NCBI GenBank assembly: GCA_963210315.1
Contig: OY723249.1
Span: 1,240,569 to 1,304,568, forward strand
Direction: 5' to 3'
DNA: 64,000 bases
From: Rhynchopus euleeides
Lineage: Eukaryota; Euglenozoa; Diplonemea; Diplonemida; Diplonemidae
The position numbers were made by a program, and so were the translations under genes. Positions 18,379 to 27,218 of this stretch are shown here, in pieces; position 1 is the first letter of the stretch; every line of letters begins with the position of its first letter. The notes under the pieces were generated by a model. It saw only the letters and a program-made list of their open reading frames with translations. It was not told the DNA's origin and ran no database searches.

Positions 18379-19341
18379 CCCAGGTCGCCCGTGGCCAAGA
18401 ACAGGTCGCCCGAGGTCGCCCCAGGTCGCCCGTGGCCAAGAGTAGGTCATTTCGCGTGAATTTTGTGCATGTATCGGCCCGGATAGACCCGGACAGGCAT
18501 GTATTGTCCCGTTCTGGCCTGTTTAGGTCGGCTGGAGGACGTTAAAGGAGTGCCGTCTCGCTGAGGGTTTCTCTTTGGTGTTGGTGGGCCAACACCAGGA
18601 GAGGATTCCGATATATGATCTACGTCAAACAGGTGGGGAGAGCAACCTTGGCAGGGGGACTCAAACTCCCCCAGTGTGCGCAAGAGAACACGATGCCGAC
18701 CGTTCCCCGCCCCACCCGCATATCCTTTTGCCTCAGTCTGGGGTTATTGCTGCTGTATGTAGGCACCGGGCTCGAAACCTGAATGTTGAGTCACCCGCCC
18801 CCGCCCCAGCTTCCCCGCCCACCTGATCTTCTCAAGTTACCCCTGGTGGTCCACCGACGGGCAAAATCAAGCGAATCTGGAGAGTAGTTGTCCGTATCCA
18901 GCCCGGCATTGAGTGTTCTGGGGTGCGTTCTGCGCCACTGCGTGGCAACGAGCTCCTGGAACGGGGAAAACGGGGGCCGCAAAAAACGGGGCCCAAACGG
19001 GTTTTTGGGCACGAACAGGGCACGAAATATCAGGGGGTCGATAACACCACACGTAGTGCAATGTGACCATTTCAACCGGTTGCTTCCAAAGTTGCCAGAG
19101 TTGCGGCAACTTTTCAACCGAGTTGCCTCGGTTGAAAAAATCCCAATTTTTTTTGTAAGTTCGGCGTAGCCAACTCAGGAAACTTTTCACCGTGCGGATC
19201 CTTGCGAACACTTCACACGCCCGGCAGGCTGGTGGGGTGTTCTGCGTTCGAAGAACACAAACTGTCGTTGCTACCTTCTCTCTTGAGATTCACTCGGTTG
19301 CATTAGTTTTTCAGACAGTGAACCCGCAAACCCGCAAACCC
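18379..19341. other. Intergenic stretch
   Basis: Nearly 1 kb. The first 70 bp repeat CAGGTCGCCCGTGGCCAAGA-like words. The rest is mixed sequence with no supported gene, although the last about 100 bp (CCCGCAAA repeats, T-rich tract) may be the leader of the gene at 19380. Confidence 0.6.
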
Positions 19342-19395
19342 GAGGGGCCTCGGACATGGTGCGTTGTCTGCTGTGTGTGATGTCCGAGGCCCCTC
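19342..19395 (+). promoter_or_regulatory. Perfect 16-bp inverted repeat spanning the start codon
   Basis: GAGGGGCCTCGGACAT (19342-19357) is the exact inverse complement of ATGTCCGAGGCCCCTC (19380-19395), with a 22-bp loop. The right arm begins with the proposed ATG. In RNA this hairpin would bury the start codon, so it could damp translation. Function is inferred only. Confidence 0.6.
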
Positions 19396-19901
19396 CAAAA
19401 CGGGCTAAGGTTGATGGAACGGAGAAGCCCCTCATCCACGCCTTCACGAAATGCTTTGTGTCGTCAGCAGCCAGCACGATCGATCCGGTCACCAAGAGCA
19501 TCACGAACACCATCCCCATGTCAGCCTTCCGTGGCCTCCTCGAGACTGCCTGCCCCAAGCTCCACGACAAGCTGGACAACAGCCCGTTCATCACCACAGC
19601 GTTCAAGGAGTTGTTCGGCAAGAAGTTTGCGCCCAGTGTGAACAAGGGCGCCCACGACCAGAAGCTGAAGGACAATGGTGGTTCTGTGTGGAGCAACCGC
19701 ACCCGCAACTGCCAGGAGCTCGTGTTCTACGGAGTCTGCGTGCGCGCATTCCCGACAACGAAAAACAAGGGTTCAGACGCATACAAACTCCTGCTGGCTC
19801 ATGGGAATGAGGTCCGCCTCGGAAACGACATGATTAGAGGGCGGACCGTCAGGCTGGGGTCGATGCAACAAAAATTCTATTGTCCTCAGAAGGGCCACTA
19901 G
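19380..19901 (+). CDS. Small putative nuclear protein, family unknown
   Basis: 173 residues from the ATG at 19380; an in-frame ATG at 19356 would add 8 residues but lies in the hairpin arm. The N-terminus carries a monopartite nuclear-localisation-like motif (PPKRAKVDG). The rest looks like a compact globular domain with a basic middle (FGKKFAPSVNKGAHDQKLK) and a C-terminal basic region (RGRTVRLGSMQQKFYCPQKGH). No signal peptide or membrane segment. I do not recognise the family. A DNA- or RNA-binding accessory protein of a mobile element or virus-derived sequence would fit the context, since no ordinary gene lies within 7 kb. It is intact: no stop or shift over 522 bp of codon-like, GC-rich sequence. 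Confidence 0.6.
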   Translation: MSEAPPKRAKVDGTEKPLIHAFTKCFVSSAASTIDPVTKSITNTIPMSAFRGLLETACPKLHDKLDNSPFITTAFKELFGKKFAPSVNKGAHDQKLKDNGGSVWSNRTRNCQELVFYGVCVRAFPTTKNKGSDAYKLLLAHGNEVRLGNDMIRGRTVRLGSMQQKFYCPQKGH

Positions 19902-20030
19902 ACCCCAAAATCGGTCCCATATGGGTCCTGGGGGGGTCTGAGACCCTGTCGCACCCTCGCCAAATGCGTTTAAACACGTTAATTGCGCACCCGGACATTA
20001 ATTGCACTGCACTCCAACACCGTTATAGTG

Positions 20031-20365
20031 CACTTAATTGCACTCCAGGTCACTTAATTGCACTGCGGGGCAGTTATGAAATGCACAGTGCAATTAGGTA
20101 ATTGGGCCTCCTGACCTGGCTGGGAGGCCCCCAGATTCGCCTTGAATTGGCTGGATTCGGCCCAGAATCCAGCAGCGGATGGCCTGTCGTGCTGTGCGAT
20201 TAATGGCCGGGATGTCGCAATTAACCCTCAACTGCACCCCGAGTCGGCCTCAATTGCACCTCGTGCAGGTAAAAAAAGGCCTCGGGCCTCCGGCCCTCGG
20301 ACCGTTTTTTTACCTGCACTCCGGTGCAATTTCGGCCTCCGGTCGGGGTGCAGGTAATATACATT
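20031..20365 (+). repeat. Dispersed hairpin repeat R2, copy 1
   Basis: 335 bp almost identical to 34290-34624 (offset 14259); a diverged relative lies at 35400-35580. The right half is a hairpin: GTGCAGGTAAAAAAAGG pairs across a GGCCTCCGGCC-type tip with its complement ending TTTTTTTACCTGCAC. It ends AATATACATT. Confidence 0.9.
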
Positions 20366-20400
20366 TTTCGTGTTTTTGCCCTTTGCTGTACTGGACATAG

Positions 20401-20525
20401 CGTTTTTAGGCGGTTACATGCCGTTTTGAGGCGGTTACAGGTGGTTACATGCCGTATTGAGGTGGTTACAGGTGGTTACAGGCGGTTACATGCCGTTTTG
20501 AGGCGGTTACACCCGGTTACACGTA
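20401..20525. repeat. Tandem array T7 (21/31/41-bp units)
   Basis: The 10-bp module GGCGGTTACA or GGTGGTTACA is used one, two, then three times before the 11-bp module TGCCGTTTTGA, giving 21, 31 and 41 bp in succession. Confidence 0.85.
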
Positions 20526-20655
20526 GGGAAATGTCGGTTGAGTGACAAATGTCAGTAGTTGAACGGGAAATGTCAGTTTGATGACAAATGTCAGTTGGAT
20601 CGCAAATGTCAGTTGAATAGGAAATGTCAGTTTGGTGGGAAATGTCAGTGGTGTG
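20526..20655. repeat. AAATGTCAGT 18-bp tandem repeats
   Basis: Seven copies of AAATGTCAGT followed by 8 (once 11) variable bases, then a transition to mixed sequence. Confidence 0.85.
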
Positions 20656-20689
20656 GCACCTGTTCGGTTTGTTATGCTGCGGGTTGTCG

Positions 20690-20790
20690 ATTGCAGGGAG
20701 AGCGACTTCGCGGCGACAGCGGATCCCCCTGCAATCGACGACGTGGGGGCGCGGGCGGCTTCGCCGCCCGCGCCCCCCCGCGCCCCCCTG
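20690..20790. repeat. Nested hairpins
   Basis: GTCGATTGCAGGG pairs with CCCTGCAATCGAC, and close by is the long palindrome GGGGGCGCGGGCGGC with its complement. No coding function seen. Confidence 0.7.
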
Positions 20791-20859
20791 GCCGTGTCCG
20801 ACCCCCTGCGTCCGCCGCCCTCGCCCACGAGCATACCTTCCTGCCGGGCCGTCGGACAC

Positions 20860-22370
20860 GCCTGTTTCGTTTCCAGCTTCTGTATGTCAGCATATGGTAC
20901 ATGAGCACGTGTCTCGAGGTGGATTTCGTTTGCTGCACGTGTCTGTTCGCAGCAACAGCTGCTGCACGCCGACGTGGTGACGCCAGCTGGTCCCCGTTTT
21001 ACCACTCGCCGGCAGGCTAGCCTAGAGGCTTCTGGGCTGGGAGCGTTGTGTCTCGGTTAGGTTCCCTGCTGAGAAGTGACTACCACCTTTTCTTCGAAAA
21101 TCGCATTGTCTCCAAGTATTTTGGAGGATGTATAACGAACTGTAAATTCTGTAAAATTTTGTAAAAAATGGGGGGATTTTTTGGAAAAATGGCCAAAAAA
21201 AGAGTGTGGGGAGTTGGGTCCAGTTTAGCAAAGTCCGTGTATTTGGACGCGGCCCCTCAGATAAGGAAGCCGCGTCTCAGGTGCGATATGGGGTGTTGGA
21301 GAATTTCAGGGTTCGGCCCGAAATTCCCGTTCGAACCGCTATCCCAGGTCCGACTCCTCAAAACTGTGCTGGGCTCTCGGAGACGGGAGCCCGAAAGCGG
21401 GAAGACCAAGCCAATTGTTTTTTCCGTGCGAGGATCACTCCTCGACACTGTGTGGAAGCCCTGCAGGGCACATCCATGAGACGCATCACAACAGAAGGGA
21501 CAGAAGAACATGAGGCCACGAGGAAGCTGGCCGTGTATCGCAAAGTTTTCGACAACGTAGCATGCCCGAGAGGAACGTTCTTCCCGTTCCCATTCAGGGT
21601 ACGGTACACCTGAGGACAGCAAAAGACGGTCACCTTGCAGGCGGGGCAACGCCTGCATGAACGCAGATAAAATTGCAGCATAAGTTCCCTGCATCAGGAG
21701 CCGGTTGTCAAGCCTCCCGTGTTGCAGTTGTAGGGCTCCGAATAACACCCAGTTTCATCGGACCGTAACGAGGATCTTGGCATCGACGAGCCACAGACTG
21801 TGACACTTTACAGTCGGAATCGCGTCCGACACCTGGTAGGCATTGCCATGCCGATGGAAGGCCCCCCCAGCCCATGGGGGGCCCGGGGTCTCATACGGTG
21901 GGAGGCACTCCAGAGTGGCGTGTGGCCTCCGACCGGCGCGGACTGCGCTACAACACCGCAACCGAGGGCACCTGCAACTACATTTGGATGCGGGACACGG
22001 CATCTTCTGAGATGCTCGGCGGGGAGAGGGGGTCTCTCTGTACCTCCTAGGGAACGCGGACAGAACGAGGTAGGCACTCGGAGATGGAGCCGAGAGGGGC
22101 GGACGGGGGTTCTTTCAGGCAGCGCCGCAACAGCGAGAAGAACACGTGCAACCCCAGAACATGAGGCGCCGTGACGGAGCAACAGGAGAAAACCATAAAA
22201 ACAGGGCGTCCGGACGACAGACAGGCACGGGACTGGAAACGCAAACAAACAGACAGCCGAAAAGAAGTCAAAGTGAAACGGTTGTACAAAGGGCTCGGCT
22301 TTACCGACGTCCTTCGTACAGAGTGAAACGACGACGCCGCCGAAGGCGGCCAATCCGCCGCCCGAAGGGC
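20860..22370. other. Non-coding or degenerate stretch
   Basis: About 1.5 kb without a convincing gene. Minus-strand frames over 21257-21748 contain a protein-like stretch (TYAAILSAFMQALPRLQGD, FFCPFCC) but it is not sustained in one frame. At most it is a decayed fragment. Confidence 0.4.
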
Positions 22371-22665
22371 GGCGGAAAAATTTTTGGGGTGTTTCTGGGT
22401 GAAAATCCGGGCAACCCGGGCCCTTTGGGACCACATAGGCCAGGAAAGGCCAAAATTTTCGACTTTTTTCGGAAATTTTCCGATTTTTCACAGTGTGGCA
22501 GTCCGCAGACACAGATTTTCGGGTCAGAAAAAAAAATTTTTTTTCGACCCAAAAATTTCGGATTTTTTTCCGGAGGGTGTATGGTGACCATCCCGGAAAT
22601 CCGAAAAAAACCTGATTTTTCCTGATTTTCGGATTTTTCTCGAAATTCGCCCTTGTGTCAACCAG
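22371..22665 (+). repeat. Direct repeat pair, left copy
   Basis: About 295 bp repeated at 22746-23038 with a few differences. It starts GGCGGAAAAATTTTTGGGG, contains CCGGGCAACCCGGGCCC and ends CCCTTGTGTCAACCAG. The 80-bp spacer contains the same GGAGGGTGTATG word inverted. Confidence 0.9.
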
Positions 22666-22745
22666 TGGCAAATTTTTCGGAAAATCGGGAAAAAACAGGA
22701 AAATCCGGAAAATCATACACCCTCCTAGTGTCTGGGGGGTGATAT

Positions 22746-23038
22746 GGCGGAAAAATTTTTGGGGTGTTTCTGGGTGAAAATCCGGGCAACCCGGGCCCTT
22801 TGGGACCACATAGGCCAGGAAAGGCCAAAATTTTCGACTTTTTTCGGAAATTTTCCGATTTTTCAGTGTGGCAGTCCGCAGACACAGATTTTCGGGTCAG
22901 AAAAAAAATTTTTTTTTCGACCCAAAAATTTCGGATTTTTTTCCGGAGGGTGTATGGTGACCATCCCGGAAATCCGAAAAAAACCTGATTTTTCCTGATT
23001 TTCGGATTTTTCTCGAAATTCGCCCTTGTGTCAACCAG
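22746..23038 (+). repeat. Direct repeat pair, right copy
   Basis: See 22371-22665. The arrangement resembles a tandem duplication or two LTR-like ends very close together; no coding sequence lies between. Confidence 0.9.
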
Positions 23039-23594
23039 GCCTGGGCGGGGAACGAGCCCTTTTTCCAGGTTTTTTGGGTCGGGGAACCAGGTTTTTTCTA
23101 AGAATTTTTACAAGGGATTTTTTGCTCGCCCCCCCACAGTTTCCAGGCGCGTGCCCGTCAGGCGGGACTTTTTCTCTGATTTCTCTCCGCGTCATCATGT
23201 GACAGCTCTCGAGTGATGCCCAGATGCTTGCGGCAGAGAGTGCCCCTCATGCGCGTTACAGCTGAAAATGAATGAGGATCATCTGGCACTCGTTCTCATC
23301 GGGGGTTGTGCTCCGCAGGGACTCAATACACCTTGGCACTCTCGCAGGGCTGGACATGCCAGCAGCTGGAGGACAGTTACAAAGCTGCCACTCCCCGACG
23401 CCACCCACCTGCTGGCCCCTTCAGGTCTGAAAGCCCAAAAGCTCCCGGGGATTTTTGCAGTGGTGCGCACCATATTCAGCGCAGTAGGGTGATCTCTCCG
23501 ATTTTCCAAAACTGCTGGTTTACTGGTTTGGGGAACGGTCGTCGGCAGACCGTTGAAATGCCCGTGTTAGCAAGGCACACTCACGTTTCAGGTA

Positions 23595-23745
23595 GCGTGT
23601 CGCGTGTCACGCATGTCGCGAACGCGGCAAGTGTACCTCCCAGGTGGGGAAGCCCGACCTCCTGTCCGATGTCAGCCAGGCTTCGAAGAAGCGCTTCATG
23701 GATGCGGCGCTGACCTCCTACGCTGCACTGTACCCGGGGAAGTGA
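23595..23745 (+). pseudogene. C-terminal coding fragment, unknown product
   Basis: One frame ending at TGA 23743-23745 reads like real protein over about 50 codons: a Cys/His-rich piece (CHACRERGKC), then GKPDLLSDVSQASKKRFMDA and a short tail ending LYPGK. The frame is not extended upstream in recognisable form and starts without an ATG. It may be the 3' end of a gag-like or other mobile-element gene. The product is not identified. Confidence 0.35.
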
Positions 23746-23769
23746 GATAGATGGACGGGCACACGCTAC

Positions 23770-23823
23770 ATGGGGGGTCTGGGGGGCGGAGCCCCCCAGC
23801 CGCCGGAGGCCACGGTAGCGAAC
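23770..23823 (+). repeat. Hairpin repeat R4, copy 1
   Basis: GGGGGGTCTGGGGGGCGGAG with its pairing arm CTCCGCCCCCCAG-like, then CCGCCGGAGGCCACGGTAG and GAAC. Direct copy at 23941-23997, inverse copy at 40968-41012. Confidence 0.85.
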
Positions 23824-23940
23824 ATCTGTTCGTGTGGGCGTACAGATTCTGTGCGAGTTGGCTGCGTCCTCAGAGGCGACTGGAGTGGTTGGACCCCGAC
23901 TTGATGGGATTCGAAGGACTTGAGTACGAGACGTACGCCA

Positions 23941-23997
23941 CAGGGGGGTCTGGGGGGCGGAGCCCCCCAGCCGCCGGAGGCCACGGTAGTGAACGTC
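23941..23997 (+). repeat. Hairpin repeat R4, copy 2
   Basis: About 53 of 54 bases match copy 1. The sequence between the two copies is unrelated. Confidence 0.85.
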
Positions 23998-24303
23998 TGG
24001 CTCTCCAGTTGGCCAGCAAGGCGAACGGTACGTGGGACAGACTTCCCTTCCATCCTTGTGCGCGCCCCAGAAAAAGTTTTTTCCTCTGCGAAACAACCTT
24101 AGAAAAAAATTCCCCTAACAAAATTCTTAGAAAAAAACTTTTTTTCCCCTTACAAAAATTCTTAGAAAAAAAGTTCAGAATCCTGAAAGTGGGGAACAAG
24201 CCCCCCAGTTAGGAACAGCCCTGCCCTCGATTTTGCCAGAATTTTTTTTTACCCCTCAATTTTTTTCGGCGTCCTTCGGGCGCCGAAACCTCAACCCGCT
24301 CGG

Positions 24304-24720
24304 TCAGTCATGCCCTGCCCCGCCCTTCTGGAACCTCCGCCCGTACTTGCCGTTGCCAAACTGCCCGAACGAGGTCTTCCTCTGCATTATTTTGTCCGTC
24401 TGGATGACCTGAATGTCATCAAATGAAGCCCGCAGCGGAAACTGAGAGGCCGGACTCCAAATATCCTCGCATACTTGAGGACATCATCGAGCAAGTCTTG
24501 CGGGGAAGTGTAAACCATAAACAACCAAAGTGTACGTGACTGTTAGCAACTTCTTGACGGAACTGGCAAAGCATAGTCTTCAACGTCGTCCACTGCGCAA
24601 CCAGAGCGTCCTCCTGTGCCTGCCTTTGACACAGTCCTCCAAAAGAGGACACAAATTTCGCTGTCGATGTATCGACCAGCTTGGCCTGCTGTGCGTTCGG
24701 GGCTTTGAGAAATAGTTGAA
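24304..24720 (-). pseudogene. Decayed gene fragment with two frameshifts, unknown product
   Basis: On the minus strand three successive phases give protein-like sequence: about 24720-24545 (LFLKAPNAQQAKLVDT, CQRQAQEDALVAQW), about 24540-24450 (TSPQDLLDDVLKYARIFG), and about 24440-24304 (SFDDIQVIQTDKIMQRKT, then FGNGKYGRRFQKGGAGHD and a stop at 24304-24306). The basic Gly-rich tail recalls the gag-like tail at 1240-1294. The likeliest reading is the 3' end of a retroelement ORF, but the family is not recognised. Both shifts are single-base-type, and the upstream end merges into A/T-rich repeats. Confidence 0.45.
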
Positions 24721-25019
24721 AAGAAATCTGACCTCCAGGGAAACTCGGACTTTTTTTCCCCCCAGCCAAAAATCCCGTGGCGAAAATATTTTTTTTCGCC
24801 AAGCTGATTTCCAGAAATATTTTTTTTTGGGAGAAAAAAATTTTTTTCGCCACGGGGGATATCCACTGCTGGCTCAACAGAATCTGGGGCTCACTGGGGT
24901 GCCACACTGAAAAATTTCGGAAAATTTTCGAATTTTTTTCAGCCATTTTTGGTTAGCCAGGCCTGGGCCCAGCTGGGCCAGGTAGGCCGAAATTTCGACA
25001 TGTCGAAAAAAAATTTCCG

Positions 25020-25110
25020 GGGGGCTTCGCCCCCCGGACCCCCCATGTGGGGGGCTCCGCCCCCCACGCCCCCCGCCCCCCCCCCCCCCCCCACCTCCCT
25101 CCCGGCCGGG
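25020..25110. repeat. GC-rich hairpins and C run
   Basis: GGGGGGCTTCGCCCCCC and GGGGGGCTCCGCCCCCC hairpins followed by a run of about 20 C. They resemble the R4 hairpin core. Non-coding. Confidence 0.7.
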
Positions 25111-25399
25111 GGCCGGTACGGTCGGTCGTCGGCTGCGGCCAAAGGGCGTGCGGTAGCCGACGCCCTTTTGTGCTCGCCTCCTCCCTCCCACACGTATTCG
25201 TCCTCTTCATCGCTCTCAGTATTTCCCGTGCCTGCAGCGCATGCATCCACAAGTTTTGTGGATGCATCCACACACAGCCTGGAGCTCCGAAGCCCTGCCT
25301 GCAGTGGATGAATGTGTGCATGCCTGCAGGCAGTCATCCATACCCGGTTTGCCTGCAGGGGATGGAATTTTCAGGAAATGTGCCAAGGGCCAGTATGGA

Positions 25400-25610
25400 C
25401 ACCCCTAAAACCCTTCTGAAACCAAAAAGTCCACGAAAGGGGTTAAAACGGCTTAATTCGTTGATTTTGTGCATTTCCCTGCATTTCCCAGCCAAAAATC
25501 GAATTTGGCTGGGCGAGTAGTTGGCCAAAAACGCGAAAAATTCCAAAAAAAATTGATTTTTCACAGAGGCCTAGAAACGTGCTCCTGGGTGAATGGGCCC
25601 AAAAATCGGC
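25400..25610 (+). repeat. Dispersed repeat R3, copy 3
   Basis: Direct copy of 14502-14697. It is flanked on both sides by repeated GGATGCATCCAC-type words (25240-25290 and 25690-25740). Confidence 0.85.
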
Positions 25611-26269
25611 TTTTCGCCATTTTTTTGTCGATTTTCGGGGTTTCCGGCGATTTTCCTGTCCCAAGTCCATAAGCCATTTTTTGACTTTTTCGGGCATCCA
25701 TGGATGCCGTGGATGCATGCATGGATGCATCCACACCATCCCCGGCCCCACTGAGCTCTGTCCTCTTTCATGACTGACGGGTTCACAGCCCTGCCTCCAC
25801 GCCCTGACTTCTGTGACCCGCATCCCACGTCTGAGGGAGAGTCTTCCGAGTGCAGTCACCGAGACCAGGCCGCTATCTTCAGTCGGTTTCTGATCTGTAG
25901 TTGGAATTACCGTCTGTCAAGTGCACGTGGTGACAATGACTGTGACCCTGTCCCCCCCGCACCCCCCCTGAAACACACCGTCACGGGTTTGTGGCAGGCT
26001 CCTTCCCCCCCCCCCCCCCCCCGCACCCCCCCCCGTTTTCAATTGCGACCCGGTTCCCGGGTTGTGTAGTGGCCGTTTCGCAGCGACCGTCTTCTCATCA
26101 GGACGGCCGGTTTCCCTGACGCCGCGATCACCAGTGGTGCGACGTTCTTGAAGGAGGTACTTCATCCCCCCCCCCCCCCCGCTCTGTTGCTTGGGTCTGG
26201 GCCTGATCGAAGGATCTGGCTGTGTTGCTTCTTACTCTGTTGTGCCTGTCATCGAAGAACTGTGGGAGG

Positions 26270-27049
26270 CCGATTGTAACCGATTGTTCTCGTCATGTAA
26301 CCGATTGTAACTGATTGTTCTTGGCATGTAACCGATTGTAACCGATCGTTCTTGGCATGTAACCGATTGTAACCGATTGTTCTTGGCCTGTAACCGATTG
26401 TTCTCGGCATGTAACCGATTGTAACCGATTGTCCTCGTCATGTAACCGATTGTAACCGATCGTTCTTGGCATGTAACCGATTGTAACCGATTGTTCTTGG
26501 CCTGTAACCGATTGTTCTCGGCATGTAACCGATTGTAACCGATTGTTCTTGGCCTGTAACCGATTGTAACCGATTGTTCTCGGCATGTAACCGATTGTAA
26601 CCGATTGTTCTCGGCATGTAACCGATTGTAACCGATCGTTCTTGGCATGTAACCGATTGTAACCGATTGTTCTCGGCATGTAACCGATTGTAACCGATTG
26701 TTCTCGTCATGTAACCGATTGTAACCGATCGTTCTTGGCATGTAACCGATTGTAACCGATTGTTCTCGGCATGTAACCGATTGTAACCGATTGTTCTCGT
26801 CATGTAACCGATTGTAACCGATCGTTCTTGGCATGTAACCGATTGTAACTGATTGTTCTTGGCATGTAACCGATTGTAACCGATTGCCCTCGTCATGTAA
26901 CCGATTGTAACCGATTGTAACCGATTGTTCTTGGCATGTAACCGATTGTAACCGATCGTTCTTGGCATGTAACCGATTGTAACCGATTGTTCTCGGCATG
27001 TAACCGATTGTAACCGATTGTTCTTGGCATGTAACCGATTGTAACCGAA
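26270..27049. repeat. Tandem array T4 (31/21-bp units)
   Basis: About 25 units. Each has the 10-bp module GTAACCGATT once or twice (three times near 26900), then an 11-bp module such as GTTCTCGGCAT, GTTCTTGGCAT or GTTCTCGTCAT, giving 21, 31 or 41 bp. It ends 170 bp before the start codon of the 27219 gene. Long minus-strand frames in it are by-products. Confidence 0.95.
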
Positions 27050-27218
27050 ACAGAACGGTGTCTCCCCTTGCCCCCTCCACTCTCGGTCACTCTGCGTGCC
27101 TCTCAGATGTTGTGTGCGGACCCCTCAGCAGACTGCTTAACTTTAACTTTGCTGCACCTACGTTGCTCACACAGCACTAACCCACTGCAGGCACTGGCAC
27201 GTTCCACAGCTTCTGATA

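Noticed and set aside
16769-18398. Minus-strand frames of 483, 460 and 420 codons rich in Thr-Pro-Glu and Arg-Arg-Leu
   Set aside because: By-products of array T3 running into the R1 copies. No start context, no domain, and all phases are equally open.
18640-18690. tRNA T-arm-like stem (GGGGGACTCAAACTCCCCC)
   Set aside because: The loop lacks TTCRANY and no acceptor or anticodon arm could be placed around it.
21257-21748. Minus-strand frame with CPFCC and helix-like stretches
   Set aside because: Protein-like patches are spread over different phases and no family is recognisable; too weak to call a gene.
26232-27090. Minus-strand frame of 282 codons rich in Arg-Leu-Gln-Ser-Val-Thr
   Set aside because: Translation of array T4; no independent coding signal.
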